From the NCBI GenBank assembly GCA_004123355.1, contig SCHM01000001.1:8132193-8196192 (forward strand): DNA of 64,000 nucleotides, written 5' to 3'. The position numbers and the translations under genes are program-made. Under the pieces are notes generated by a model, which saw only the letters and a list, made by a program, of their open reading frames with translations, ran no database searches and was not told the DNA's origin. Positions 22,524-35,893 of the stretch are shown here, piece after piece (positions within the stretch are counted from its first letter, which is position 1; every line of letters starts with the position of its first letter). Source of the DNA: Amphirosellinia nigrospora (Eukaryota; Ascomycota; Sordariomycetes; Xylariales; Xylariaceae).

Positions 22524-24247
22524 CTAGTTCAGAGCCCCCTTAGGCAATGTGGCAACCTTGGAGTCGAACAGCTTCTTAGCTCCGGCCCAGACAGGGTCAT
22601 TCTGCCAATCATTGAGCTTGAGTAGATGGGGCAAAAGATCGTTGCTAAACGCTTCCGATGACTCTCGTGGCAGTAGCGAAGGTAAATGGTCAATGCTGAT
22701 GACACTTAGTGGCGCGCCCTCAAGGCCCTCTACAGGGACTGTGGGGTTCTTAAACGTCGTTGTAATTTTGTAGATCGGGACTAGAGTAGTATGAAAGTCA
22801 GTGAGCCGCGCAAAGTCTACATGATCCTCTATCATTATAAGTGATCAGTTTTAGATTCTTACCGGGATTCTATCATGTTGAGTTAGTAACTGACATCGCC
22901 ACGCAATACATTTTTGGGAATACTAACATTGGGATTCGTGGTATCAGCTGATACGTCACAGACGACAGTGAGCTTTCGGCCAGGCTCCTTCAATGACTCC
23001 ACATTCACAAACTAAAAGACGTAAAGTCAGTAGACTGGAAGTTGGCGGACCCAAATGATGACGAGTAGGAAAAGAGTGGCAGGGGATGTGTCCCGTGATA
23101 TCAACAACCAATGGTGTTTCCATGGCGAGGGTTGGGTACGCTTACATGTGGTATTTTAGATGTCAGGTAAATGCCTATCAAAAAGTCAGTATCATGATTG
23201 GCTGAAAACGGTGCGAGCCATCGCGAGTTTCAGGGTAACGAGATGGAGACTAACAGTTGACAAATATGTCACTCTCATGAATCTCCTTGAAGGGGCCTCC
23301 CTTCGCGGTCTCCGCCATATCCCACTTGAGAATCTGTTCATCGGGGATACCAGCCTTGGAACACATGTTGACGGCTCCACGTCCACAGCGTCCTAGGGCG
23401 CCAATAATGATGACACGAGGTAGATGGCCGGCCTTGGAACGCGCGGCCTCAAGGTCCTTCTTGATATCGGAAATCAATGCCGATTCGTTTGGGTAACTCT
23501 CGACGCTAGGAAGTGGCTCGTCGGCGGGGTGCGTCTGTTGCCACGCCCAGTTCTTGAGCGCCAGAGCGCTACCACTAAAACCTGCGGAATACCCGAAGGA
23601 GGCGACACGAACACCATTACTATTTTGAAGGAACTCGAGGTCGAGAAGCGTTCCACCTCCGCGGGGGAAACGGGCTAGTACTGTTTCCCACCCGCCTTGG
23701 CCTAATACAAGTCAATATAATGCTCATCGATCAAGGGTGACGGTCGAGTTATGACGGGGGGTCATCGTCGGCAGCCGTCCCGAGCTTAGCGGGAAATGGG
23801 GGAAGTACCCTTAAAGCAGTGAGCGAATCCAACATGGACATGCTTGAGAGGAACTATAAGTCGAGGTGGCAATCCGTTAGCCATCGTTTCACATATGTAT
23901 ACAGAGAGTACTGCAGTACTCTGGAAAGCGACGAGCTGAGTTCCCCTGTTCTGCACGCCTCCAATGTGACGGTAGACAGCGACATGGATGTACTCACATT
24001 CCTCCTCTGCGAGCTCCTTGAGCCCGACAATTATATGGTCAGCCGGGGCATCGGGCCAGGTACCAGCGGGGACGAGCGAGCAGCCGACATCAGAGAATTC
24101 GGCATCGTCGAAGATGCGCGCAGGACTCTTCTCGACATTGACCGTGTAACCAGCGTCGACCAGCGCCTTTGCCGTGGTTGGCGTGAGGGCAGAACGGGCT
24201 TCTAACGGCTTAGTCTCATGCCGTAGGTGGAGGGTTGTGGGCGCCAT
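22524..24247 (-). CDS. LYS1: Saccharopine dehydrogenase (NAD+, L-lysine-forming)
   Basis: This enzyme carries out the last step of the fungal alpha-aminoadipate pathway: saccharopine plus NAD+ and water to L-lysine, 2-oxoglutarate and NADH. Seven exons join in frame to 372 residues, the usual length: 24247-23998, 23853-23809, 23701-23255, 23174-23146, 23011-22928, 22869-22863 and 22780-22524. Typical stretches are HETKPLEARSALTP, the NAD-binding VIIIGALGRCGRGAV, and DHLPSLLPRESSEAFS near the end. Exon 6 is only 7 nt (AATCCCG), yet it is required to keep the frame and the family sequence TNPNNPVPIY. No frameshift is present. The promoter side faces a long gene-poor stretch. Confidence 0.95.
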
Positions 24248-25389
24248 GGTTGCAGAGATGAGTGAGATAGAAATCTCAGATGGTGGTACAAAATGAATGA
24301 GAGGAATAGTAGAGGTAGGAGTAGAAGTGAAGGCGAATTTTGTTTCAAAAAAAAATAGAAACACGAGATGCGCGGTTGTTCAGCAACTTTATAGCGGGGC
24401 AATCACCGTGGAGGCTGCTCAGGTGGGATGATTCACCCGTGCTTATGGTAGAGTTTCAACGCCGATCTCGCTCCGTCGCGCATGGGCATCTTTGGAGGGG
24501 TTCCAATGACTTCATAGGGGTCCCCTCTCCATTCCTTCCAACCCTCTTCAGCACGCGAATTGACTTGCATGAAGGTTGGCCTCGTCTTAGTCATTGTATT
24601 CATTTTGGTAAAGTTGAGTCGTACCTTATTACTCTATTCTCTACTTACATTAGATATGCATACTTAATTGCCCGAATAGGTACTTCACCAAAGACAGCGC
24701 TACCCCTTCATCAGTAGCTTTTACCATGTTCTAGCCGCCATGATCTGTTTCGAGTCAGGGGAACGTTGTATATATGGATTATCCGGAACGACATCTTATA
24801 CTTATCACAAAGGTTACGACGGACCTAAATTTATATCATATCAAATAACTTCATTACGTAGTATATTTAATGATATATCACCAGATAGGAACTACTTAAG
24901 CAAGTTACCTATGCCGAATGAGCTCATGGACCTGTGCGGCAGGGTATGCAAACAGCTCATTCAATGTACCTTCCTGCTCGCTTCCATGTGTAGCTTCAAT
25001 GTTCAGTTTTTCTGTTTAACCATGATACTTGTCATTATTTCATTAATTTAGATGAGATTTCCAGCCCTCAAGGCGGCCAGTGGCAATGGGGGTTAGTAGT
25101 GTGTATGGCATGAATCAGTCTAGGCTTTTGTCACTTGAGGCCAGCCATGCCTATTCATTTATATACAAGTATTTTAGCATCGAATAAACTCGGAATAGTA
25201 GGAGGTAGTCCCATCCCGTCAAAGGTTACATACACTAAAGAGACTGCAATGCCCTATGATTGGAACAAGGCCTTAACTCAGAAACAATAACAAACGAGTA
25301 GTGCTTTGTAGTAGTTGCAGCATTGTAGTTACGCAGTTTGATATACTCCAGGTTCATGGATCCTTGCACCAGCCCAACCAGGCTTAACT
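24248..25389. other. Intergenic between LYS1 and tRNA-Cys
   Basis: About 1.1 kb. It should hold the LYS1 promoter. Open frames at 24340-25051 show no family features. Confidence 0.4.
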
Positions 25390-25461
25390 GGTTTGGTAGC
25401 TCAGTGGTAGAGCGTGGGATTGCAGATCCTAAGGTCACCGGTTCGACCCCGGTTCAAGCCT
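25390..25461 (+). tRNA. tRNA-Cys (GCA)
   Basis: A 72-nt cloverleaf without intron. The acceptor GGTTTGG pairs with TCAAGCC (two G-U pairs), the D-arm is GCTCAGTGGTAGAGC, the anticodon stem TGGGA/TCCTA encloses loop TTGCAGA (anticodon GCA), and the T-arm is ACCGG-TTCGACC-CCGGT. A T5 run at 25463-25467 is a suitable RNA polymerase III terminator. Confidence 0.95.
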
Positions 25462-27043
25462 CTTTTTGGTCTTAGTTATATCTAGCCAAGCGGTTATTAT
25501 ATTGTCTCCCAAAGTTGGGCAACAGCCGCGTACAGATCAACCGTCATGGTATCAATAATTGCGTACCCGTCCTTGTGTTTTATGTTTTGCGATCATTCGC
25601 TATATATATTTGCGCTTTGTGTGTGACAAAGGATCTTAGGGGGAAGCCTAAACTCAACTTTCGCATCGCCGTAATTTAATGACTAATGATACCAATTGAA
25701 TTTTCAAGATACTTGCTTATTTCGTATCCTGAGCTAGGAAATGGGTTACGGCGTTCCTCAAGTCAACTCACCAGCTGTCCTTTATGACATCAACTACATA
25801 AATCACTTAGCTCATAAAGCCATATGCGTTAACCCTCCAACATGATAGGTATGCATTAGCTGTAGTTAGAACCCTGCCGGCTACTAGTGTAATGAGACTT
25901 AGTACCCTAGCCAGGCATTCACGGACGATACATATACTCAATACTATTGCGGGTTTCATGTGATGGGCTGACGGATGGCATGTGTGTGGGAAGGTTCGAC
26001 AACAAATAAATACCGTACACCTAGAAAATAAACCCGGGCTTTGAGCGGTCGACTAGTCGACGCTTTCGATATTTCTTGAGCCCCCTGAACGAGCTGCACC
26101 AGTCGTCACTCACGCTCTTTCTTATCATATGTCGTAATTCGATTGACACCTTTATTGTGTTGAACGAATCACACTTGAGTAACTAAAAACTCAATATGAA
26201 ATATGGATTTTATCGTTCCGTTCACTTCAAGATTGGTATTCTCTATTTAAGAGGAGCTCAACACAGCTTCTCTGAGCCTTCGTGCGTACCATGAGCATAA
26301 CATTATGGCCTGAGTGCCACGATGCCGTACCAATAGCTGTCAGAACGATACTTAAGTCTCATCACACATTTGAGGCATAGTAGTGTTGTATATGTCACTA
26401 TCAAGGGCTTTCCAGCAAGAACGAATCTCATCGTCGTCAGGCCATTTCAGCGCCCTACCATCAAACTTACGTACGCGTCAGAAGCGCGATATGTAAGCCA
26501 GCCATCAAGATAACACGCACCAAGTTGCATGCGCTTACTTACATACCTCAATTTCATGGGATTGCTTCTACTCTAAGCAAAACTAACATACTCGAATATG
26601 GCCAGCATATTCACCTACTTACTCTTTCTAGCTTGTATTTAACATCTGTGATTATTTGTCTGACTTTCTCTCCCTGAATAAATCCGATTGAAAACGAATA
26701 TGGGTTCTTGGCCTGCAATACTGATCTTCTTTGCTGACTCTAAGAGATCAGATCGACCTAATAAGATAGTGTTAATAAGAAGATAAAACTCCTAAATATT
26801 CGAACAAAGGAACATTTAGGGGCGGCGGTCATTACAGTCTAAGGTTACTCTCGGTCGCACAAATTGATACGTAAACTTGGCTTACAGAGGAGAAGCGAGG
26901 GAGCTATACCAGATGTCTGTACACGCCTAGCAGTCTTCATGATCATCATTGCTCTCCGGTATGTAAAGAGACTGCATTCTAAATCCCTGTTGAGGTTAGT
27001 GTTTCCATCACGCATTGAAGTTGGAATGCACGCCGTGCAGATC
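25462..27043. other. Gene-poor stretch after tRNA-Cys
   Basis: About 1.6 kb of AT-rich sequence without a supported gene or repeat. Confidence 0.4.
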
Positions 27044-28681
27044 TTACGTCGAAAGTCGCACGGATTCTTCGGATAGCACCCCACTACACCTCAGAGTTTG
27101 AATAGGCAGATCATCTCTATCCCCCACCCAGTCCAAGTATTCGGATTCCATATGTTGGCTAGTATAAGGGGAAATGGCCCCAAAGCCGCAATCATCAACG
27201 GCAAGATGAAATCCTTCGAGACCAGCCTCGACGATTAGGGGCTCCTCGGAGCCCGCTGGCATAATGTAACCAATTTCGATATCTTCACCGTGTTCCGTTT
27301 CGAAAGTCAAACCCGATATGAACTTCGTACCGAAAAACTCGATCAAACTGACGTGGATAGCCTCAATGTTCGACGGCGGGAGATAAACTTCAGCTTCGAA
27401 TATTTGACTATTAAGTTCACCGAATAACTCGGGATCGAGGCTCCGTGATGTCTCGATAGATTTCCATGAAATCTTGGGAGTATCTTCTGAGCTCTGTAGC
27501 CAATCGGACTTCCCTTTTAAATCACTTAATCTAGCGACCTCGTAGATAGCTTGTGTCAGTGGTCGCACAGTCTGCTTCCAGATGCGAATTCGGTTTCGTT
27601 CGCCTAGCCCGACTAAATTGTATTGGACTCGCTCTTTTGATAACCGGTAAAGCTCCCGCCAATCAATACCAGCCCTGTCAGAAGGCCTGAGTAAGAAGGC
27701 ATCAAAGAAGACTTCTAGTTCGCGACCAGGCCAGAATCGACTTCTAAAGAAATATTGAGAAAGCGGAGTGGTGGCTATGACACGTGAAGAAAGTCGAAAT
27801 GAGAGTACATCTTCTGTAGCTACATAAGTGAGGACAACTTCTCTTAACTCCGGTGGTAGTTTCGAGAATGGATCAGAATTGGTTGTTGCCGCCAGCGAAC
27901 TTATGGGAGGTTGCAAATATTTTACCGGGGCTGCGCCGTCGGCCTTAATCCGTGTTTGAGTCAGCCTAGTGTTCAGCTCAGGAACCTCGAAAGGATCGTA
28001 GTATGCACTTGGTATCATGACTAGAATGCTCGGAGTTAGTGATCGCCATCCTGGGCATAATTTGTGAGTGTTCCAGAAGCTTTTAGACCCTGTCTTGACC
28101 TAAAAGGGAAAGCACTGTGCTCTAAACCGGGCCAACCCCAGAAGGAAAAGTTCCCGAGAAGCACTCACGGTTCGAGACGCCCCCTAGAAGCACGAAGTGG
28201 TTTCCACTCTGATAAGTTCTCCTACCACCAAGGTAAAGTCCACCGAAGTTATGCCCCAAAAAGGGAGGTGTGACGAGTGTGGAACGGAACGCAAAATGCG
28301 CCACAGCATCTTCAGATTGACGGGCTGTGGTATGCTCGCCTGTTCAATTAACCGCCAACATGATTCATGGAACCGAAATCCCCAAGCATAGCTTTTTTGT
28401 TCGGATTCAGGTATGTCGGGTCCTGGCGGAGTGACACTTTGAATCGTGATCAGTGATAGAGGGTCAAGTTGCACATCGTCGTACCGCTGATGAGTCTCTG
28501 GCGGCAGATAATTGTTGGCATCTTGTTCCCGGTAATAGGCCAGCCCGGAAAGTCGTGGTTCATCGCTATTAGACCCTATGCAGTAGATGGCTCGGTAGTA
28601 AGTCGACCAGTGACTGTCGAATACCCAACCGTGACGGTGGCCGACGCCGCAATATCCGCATGTAAGTGGAGGTTGTTGCAT
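27044..28681 (-). CDS. F-box-like protein with Cys-containing N-terminal region, one frameshift
   Basis: Two open frames belong to one gene. The upstream part starts MQQPPLTCGYCGVGHRHGW and continues with YYRAIYCIGSNSD and WGFRFHESCWRLIEQA, a layout seen in a fungal family that places such a segment before an F-box. The downstream part has DPFSKLPPELREVVLTYVAT, an F-box-like helix pair. An intron at 28021-28168 (GTGAGT..TCTAG) joins them in phase. One missing base near 28254-28262 (CCCC/AAAAA run) shifts the frame before the intron, changing PFWGIT to PFLGHNFGGLY. Restored length is about 495 residues. The role is presumed to be target recruitment for an SCF ligase; the target is unknown. Confidence 0.72.
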
Positions 28682-29042
28682 GGCTCTTCGGCGCCGTATC
28701 TCAAAAACGAACGTGAGAAAAGTATCCCGCCCGCATGAATTAACACAATGAGGGAGACATGGAAAATTAATATCTATGATATGGTAAGGTATAAATCAGG
28801 TATTTTTATGCATGTAGTTGTGAGAAAATGATGAGCAGAAGCACGGGCAGATTCCTAAACGAGAGCTGTCAGCTGACACCAGTCGTGAGCGGCTGTCTCA
28901 TAGTAAAGATGAACTACGAACAAAGCACGTGACACTATTTTATTGAAGTCTGAGGACATTATCTGCAGTATTCTGGCACAGCCGCTCTGGCCTATTCTAT
29001 ACAAACAAGCATGCAGCTAAGTATAGCCCGATAGTTCGTGGT
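28682..29042. other. Short intergenic gap
   Basis: About 360 bp between two genes on the minus strand; it should hold the promoter of the F-box-like gene. Nothing else seen. Confidence 0.4.
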
Positions 29043-29644
29043 TTATCCATCAAGACCATCGATATAAAAGCAATTGGAACTTGAGCCAGGCTCGAAGACC
29101 CTCTCTCCCAGCGATCCAATGAACTCGCAACTCTTGCCCTCGACGAAGTTGACGCCGTGGCAGAACCAGTAGTCACCATTGGATTGGCGCTTAGCTTTTT
29201 CAAAGCTTCCTGTACACGCATTCATACAGGTAGACAATGAATCGGCCTGGTCATCATGATCCTCCTTCTGTTCCGCCTTTGACGGTATGCACTTGGTGTC
29301 GCATCGTACGAGACCCAGGTATGGGTTGCCCCAGGCCTTTTCTGTCTCTGCCGGGCACTTGCAATAGAGGTCATAGTCTGGGTACTATATGACTGTTAGC
29401 ACGGATTCAACTCGTTCGTTGCTGTCGTTCAGAGGGTTGGATTTCGAGAAGCATAAATGCTTGTGGAATGCTCGTGTGTGGGCACGGGTTTTTAGAAATA
29501 AAGGACCCAAATACGCACCCCGGTCGTCTGGTTTGGCGGCTCCTCGCACGTCTTCGTCGGGTACGTTGAATAAGTTGCGGACGGAGCTGCAAAGGTGATG
29601 CTAGCTAGCATCGCTAGAACAACAGTGCACGTTTTGAAAGCCAT
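29043..29644 (-). CDS. Small secreted cysteine-rich protein (effector-like)
   Basis: No known family is recognised. Two exons, 29644-29519 and 29384-29043, join in phase 0 to 155 residues. The N-terminus MAFKTCTVVLAMLASITFA is a clear signal peptide with a likely cut before APSATYS. The mature part of about 136 residues has ten cysteines (for example YCKCPAE, VRCDTKC, STCMNAC, YWFCHGV), an even number fit for disulfides, and one NQT glycosylation site. Small size, a secretion signal and paired cysteines are the usual marks of fungal effector candidates or surface proteins, but no function follows from the sequence. The gene is intact and lies beside a gene-poor region. Confidence 0.8.
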
Positions 29645-31567
29645 CTTTGTAGGTGCTGTCTGGGTAAATGTATATAGGTTGAAAAGAAATGAATAATATA
29701 CTGTCTATATTATGGGGGGAATAGGCGTGCGAGATGTAGGACTGCTGTTTCTTCCAACTCTTAAACCTTCAGGGCCATTCTACTTCTTATAATTCGAGAT
29801 GATCATCTACAAAGCATGCTCCATGTAATACGCTGTATCACAACATGTCAGTGGTGCAACCTGCGCCTTTAGGGCATACATTATGTAAATCTATATACTG
29901 ATTCTTATTTTGATCCTACATATACTAGACACCGTGCTACTGCGTTACTGCACGGCAAACGGGATGCCGCCATAGTCAAATCCGGCCCCACATACTAGGT
30001 AGTTTAATTATTAAATGGGCAACCTTGACAAAACGAGCGATAATCTTCAACACCATCATCAGATCTTTTCCTTGAATGGTGCGTTAACGTTGCCTGGAGT
30101 GGAGTTTGCGGGGTTGTCAGTCTTAGACAGGCCCGGACTAGATGACGGATCCCCAATTCTAGTATCGAGGTAGAATAAGCGTCACTGGAACTTGTCGCCT
30201 ATTCCTGAGATCTGTATGTATATACAATAGTCGGTTATACATATATGAGCGTAAGACTTTGTGAGTGTCTGTGCTAGTTCACTCTGCATACGCTGATTAC
30301 GGAGCGAAGCCGGGGCTGAAATGGACAGACAGAAGTGAGGCTATTCAGACACATAATAAGTCCTTCGTGCCCTGGTTACATGGTAAGCTTAGCGTAAGAT
30401 GCGTTTCTCAAATCCAACTATGTACACCAAGCCACCAGGCGTGGATTGTTGTCGAAAGGAAGTAATAAGCCAGTTTCCCTTTTAGGTAACGCAACGTCTC
30501 AATGAACACTCGTTCGTTTAACGCTTGGCAACGAACACGAGAAGCATGTCTCACAACGTGGTTACAGCGGATGTTGATCCATAGGGCTGGGTAATGGGGA
30601 AGGCCCAGTGCCATTGGCTGGGATGCGCCGATCAAAGCTAGTTAATTTAATTAGCTTCCGTAACCCAAACCCGGACAGGCCCGGAAACCATTGGCACTAC
30701 CTACACAGCAATGTAAAAATATGAGGTTTTCGATTGCCATAACCTGGATGATAGGCAAGATACGGATCCATCTTCAGTCGAGAATGCCTATTGCATGGCC
30801 CTAATACATTAATTAGCCCTTCAGAGCACCGCGATATTCATAGAAGCAGGGTCCTTCATGACTCGATCAGGCTCGATCATCAACGTAGGTTGCCAATTGC
30901 TACGGACTACCTGCAGAGCACTCGCTCCGATATCTTCAAAACCAGGCGTATTCACATAAGTCAATACCAAAAACTAGGTCAATAGAGGTTGTTTTGGAAG
31001 GTGCTGAGTCACCACCAATTAATCTTAATCAAATAGATAGACTGGACAATATAAATAGACCCTACGCCATACTTTCTACTCTGCCACCTCAAGCCCCAAC
31101 AAGTCGAGCATTCTCAAGACTCTGGCCAAGCTAGGTGATTGCCTGCGAATAATGATGGCGAGAAAAATGGGTGAAGACAACTGGCAGACACAAGCCCACT
31201 TACCTCGGCTCACCGAACCCTTGCTTACGGCCCCCATAGTATTCCGCCATCTGTTTTAGATTCCAAATACCAGAATGCGATTGGACAAGTCTTATCGATT
31301 AGATCTAGTCCCTTGGCCCTCAGGGGCAGCCCCAACAAGCTCAACAATTTCGGTCGTTGTAGAGTTAATAGCGGATGTGTATCTGAGGCTTGTGATCGGG
31401 TAGAAGCAGGTCATAAACGGCGGTCTTGCGGCAAAAAGCTGTTATATATGACTTGCATCGATAGTTACTTTATTTCACGGAACTGCCTTGCTAAATTTGT
31501 TGACATCGGTTTGTCGCACGTTATATAACATCGTCTCAAACGTAAACAAAGCTCTCCTAAATTAAAT
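29645..31567. other. Gene-poor stretch of 1.9 kb
   Basis: No supported gene. The 12-mer GACAGGCCCGGA occurs twice (about 30126 and 30673), which may be chance. The left side should hold the secreted-protein promoter and the right side the DUF829 promoter. Confidence 0.4.
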
Positions 31568-32570
31568 ATGGCCGTTAAAGCTCCGAGCTTCCCGGGTTAT
31601 ACGCCCATTGCAAACCGCATCTTCCTCCGGGACGAGACAACGGGCTCAAATTCGGAGAGTGCCAAAATCAAGACTACGGCGGCCGACCCAACTACAATTC
31701 TAGTTTATGGTTGGGGAGATGGCACCCCGAAGCATGTTTGTAAGCAAGTTATTAAGTCCCCTTTTTGACCAATTTGGCGATCCTCTCTCTCACGGCCCCC
31801 CAGCTAGTCTAAATTTACCGTACCGGCCACCAATTAACTCCCGAGATAGCAAAATACTCCGAAGGTTACCATGCACTCTTCCCTTCAGCTAGGATTGTGG
31901 TTATTATCAATCCTATTTTCGCGGCTACGACGCAAACGCTGCCGAAGCGGACAGAGGCCATGAGACCGATCATTGACACATTCTTTCCCACCAAGGATGA
32001 TGGGTCTGAGCGCGTCATCATGCATATAATGTCGAACACGGGCGGCATCTTCGCGGCAGCGACGTTGAACGCGTACCGTGAGCGCCATGGCCCAGACGCC
32101 GCGCTGCCGCACCACCTCTGCGTCTCCGACTCAACCCCCGGTAGCTTGAACTTCGGGTCCGAGGTCTGGCGATGGAGTCGGGCGATGGCGATGGGCGTGC
32201 CGAAATGGTTCCCGTTACCATTCAAGTTCACGCAAGCTCTCTGCGCCGCCTTCTTATTCCTAGTTAACTATCTGGCTATCGCCGTTGGCATAGAGCCATC
32301 AGGTCCCCATAGCGCTAGGATTTTCATCGAACATGCTTTCGCGACCCCGAGGCGCTGAGGCTGTTCTGCTATTCCAAAGAAGACGACTTGATAGGTTGGA
32401 AAGACCTCGAAGAACAGGCGGCTACCGCCCAGAGTAAAGGCTATAAAACCGTGCTAGAAGAATTTAAGGGGTCGCCCCACGTCGGTCATATGCGGATGCA
32501 CCCCGAACAATACTGGAGCACCATATTGCGCTGTTGGGAACAGGCTTTGGAGATGGATGAGAAGGAATAA
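31568..32570 (+). CDS. DUF829 / TMEM53 (PaxU-like) alpha/beta-hydrolase, one frameshift
   Basis: DUF829 proteins have an alpha/beta-hydrolase fold; members include animal TMEM53 and fungal PaxU of indole-diterpene clusters, with unclear chemistry. Exon 1 (31568-31739) carries TILVYGWGDGTPKHV, the usual first strand. A 110-bp intron (31740-31849) joins SKYSEGYHALFPSARIVVI. The probable nucleophile Ser is in IMHIMSNTGG. A hydrophobic helix (FTQALCAAFLFLVNYLAIAV) follows, then the C-terminal DLIGWKDLEEQAATAQSKGY and SPHVGHMRMHPEQYW, where the first His is the probable catalytic one. One base is missing near 32338 (T run), shifting HAFRDPEALRLF. Restored length is 297 residues. No indole-diterpene genes are nearby. 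Confidence 0.85.
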
Positions 32571-35500
32571 GAGGCACCAGCACAGCTGATGAGACTGGTA
32601 TCGGAATACATGAGCACATAGATATAATCCCGTAGAAGATAGACGTCATATATAGACCCAGGCAGCTAAGTCAGTGTGCCGCTTGATAATTATAAGTACA
32701 AATAATATTAGCACTCCATGGTCCTCGTATCTACCTTGTGTACATCGCGAATCGCGACAATTGTATCCCTCTACTACGACAGCACTTGACAACACGAGTC
32801 TTTGTAATATAAACCTCTGAAGAGTCTACTTTTCAGCTAATTGCAAATGAGCTACCAGCAAGATCCCACCCAAAATCTAGCTAAAATTGGCCGCAATACT
32901 AGTTAATTGCCTAATGATGCGATGTAATTTAGTATAGTAGAAAGAGTATCTAGAGGAAGATAAGAGTGAGGAATCCCCTATTCTCGTCGCCTATGGTCGA
33001 CTTGCATGCGTATTGTCTTATGTGCTGTAAGCGCACACAACCAGACCTAGGTAAATACAGCTATAGTGATGGAGCATGTATTGGTTAGGAGAAGGGAAAT
33101 GTACGAGAGGAAATCTGGATCTTCGAAAAGGCGTTATGAATGCTCTTGAGCTAAATGAACATGTGATAATGATTTGTGGCCTCCAATCAACATCCTCCTG
33201 AAACAATACTTCTAACTAAATTATAGTCTACTCTTAATCTGTGACGTTTAGATCAGCAACGTTCGAACGATTTGGCTCGAGACGAAAATGCAACTCTTTT
33301 AGATGCAATGCCGCCTCCACTCAATCAATTATGTGCTCTTGGAAGGACTCGAGTCAGGTAATGCTCTCCATTATACGCCGACCTATACGGACGAGTATGT
33401 GGGTAGAGCGTTTGTGTCCACTCCCAAAACTTAGGCGCCTCGCCAGTGCTCGCTGAACCAATCTGTTTTCTAGATACTGTCACACGGACAAGCCACTTAA
33501 CCACTAACTATAGGGCTACGAGACACATAGAGTCCTAGACGGCCAATGACCTCCGAGGGCTGAGACATCTGGAAGAGAGAGAAGAGGTATTGGTGAATAT
33601 AGCCTCGTGTAGTATGGACCCCTATCGAGAAGCTGAGGACCGGAGATCAGAAGGCCCTCGAACCCTGTCTATAAATAAGGGAAATGGGCGAAGTTACGTT
33701 GCAGTCAGAAATAGGAAATCAGACGCCCTAAAGAAAAAGACATCATTAGCTGAATAGAATATTGAGTTCCAAGCACTCGAGCACACGGCATTGCTATAGA
33801 TATGAATACAACGTTGCTACAGGTGTAAGCAATGATCAAGCGGCGTGGGATAGTTATACGTCCCCTAGTCAGTGGAATGTTAGAGACATCCGCATGGCGT
33901 CGATTAGGTCTATTGGTAGCCTCGACTGCAAGAGCTTTACGGATTTGATGAAATATATGAGGCGTCATCCTCGGGATTAAGAGAATGTGTAATGTCCCGC
34001 AGGAGGGTTACGACCCAGTGGTTTGATTTGGAACTTGATGTGTAGCAAACTGTAGTATAGGCCCCTGGGAGTCCATCGCCAACGTTAAAACCTATGCAAG
34101 GCGTTCTGCTAACAGTGGCTACGCACCCTCCACAGTCAAGATTCTAACATGACTGCGCCCTGCAATGGCGTAAGTAGGAGACGAAGTCTTCGTCATTCCC
34201 GAATGCAAAGTCCCCATAACTTTGCAACCCACGCTGGATATGCTGCATCGTGTTGTTGGAGACTGCTTCATGTATGGTATCATGGATGGGAAAGGGCCCT
34301 CGGGATCCGAAACCATACGGGAAGTTCCGCAATAGAGAGATAGGCGAAGTCGTCGATGCGAAACCGAGACTTTTCTAGAAGCTTTGAAGGTGCGTGGCGT
34401 CTATAATAAGCAAGCAATCGTGACGTAAGGTAGGACTAGCTTTTCGTATATTTTACCTATTAGTGTAGATGAAGTAACGAACCCGGACCACTAATGTATG
34501 TAATCCGTCAGGTCTTCTACATAGTAGACTAGATGTAGGCCTAGTACAAGTCCTACTCTGGCTCACTTGTTCGAGAGTGAGTCTTGTGCTGTGAGCTCAT
34601 TCAATTGAAACTAACTGATAGTCGAGACAAAAAACGCCCGCCGATTATCTGTCTCCTGACAAATATCCATTCTCATCAGCATAACGTGAAACCTGGAGTA
34701 TACGCCGTACCATGCCCTCAATAGACGGTTGGATCCATCTGTGGAAGGTTACCCATAAAATAAAACTATGTCCTATGCGTTAAGTAGTTGTGACAATTTG
34801 AATCGTCGAATTTAATAGCTTCGGCAATTATATTCAAGCGAGCGCTTTGACCTCATCGGGACAAACGGGATACTGCGAAGATTATATTGTGAGGCTGAGT
34901 TCAGATTTCAAGATGCCTGGGAAACAATAGTCACACAGTATCATATTGTCGGCAGGATTATACGAACTAGCCAGATGGTGGGCGCATCCAATCATCGGCA
35001 AGCGAGTACTAAATAACTGGGACCGGCATAGCTTATTGACGATCAATACTTTAAATTTACTACACTATACTATTAATCTAACTCCTTAACTTCAAGTTTT
35101 ACCTCTATTCTATGACTGGCCTTACCTCGTACGCGATAGAGTAAACTGAAGAATTTACAATATAGAAATTGCACGGGATACTAACAGACTATGTTCTGTA
35201 CAAGGACTCCAAAGTGCATACTGTAAGTGTTTAATGCTACGCTAACCATTTCGATCCTTTCGATAGACATCCCAGCACGTTCCCGCAGTTTGCCAAGCCC
35301 ATCTTTATCAAATTGTTGAAGAATTGTGCCCCCTTTCGGAAACGAAAGCGATCCCGAGCAAGTATAGTCTACCCAAAGCTCGCAACATCTGGTATCGGGA
35401 TGTTGTAATCTCGCCATGGACTATGCGAGCGGTGTGGGTTGACGTAAGACCCTAAAAACTGAGAATCGCAATTGAGATGAGATTTCCCGTCTCTTCTGGG

Positions 35501-35893
35501 GGATCTACAGACTAGTATCTGCAGCTCGCTCATCACTGGAGTGATGGGAGGCAGTGAAAGCGCGCCCTCTTATCGCGTTACGTGTACTCGGGTGGCTCCC
35601 AAGCGCTGTGATCATCTTCGCCATCCCTGCTCGTGCAGGCCGTCATACAGTAGTTACGGTACGGTACAGCTCGGACGGGGGTGACGATGTGATTGGGATA
35701 ACGTGAATTTCTACTATGTACTCACCTACCCATTTCAAAACGGTCTTGCCTATTCCCGGGATCGCTTAATATTTATTATGCATGTGTTCTCCTCTTTTTG
35801 GGGTTTCTAACACCCAATTTCCCTCATTTGCTTCAAGCCTCTCAGTTTCGTTGCATAGATTGATTGTCAACTAGACGATTGTTGTGTCGTGGA
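32571..35893. other. Gene-poor stretch of 3.3 kb
   Basis: Several short open frames (33241-33456, 34119-34343, 35181-35417) show no domain, splice logic or family resemblance. A perfect 7-bp foldback CATCACT-GG-AGTGATG lies near 35533. I find no transposon protein remnant. Confidence 0.4.

Noticed and set aside
29407-29598. Open frames on both strands inside the secreted-protein gene
   Set aside because: They mostly cover its intron (29385-29518); the spliced reading gives a coherent Cys-rich protein instead.
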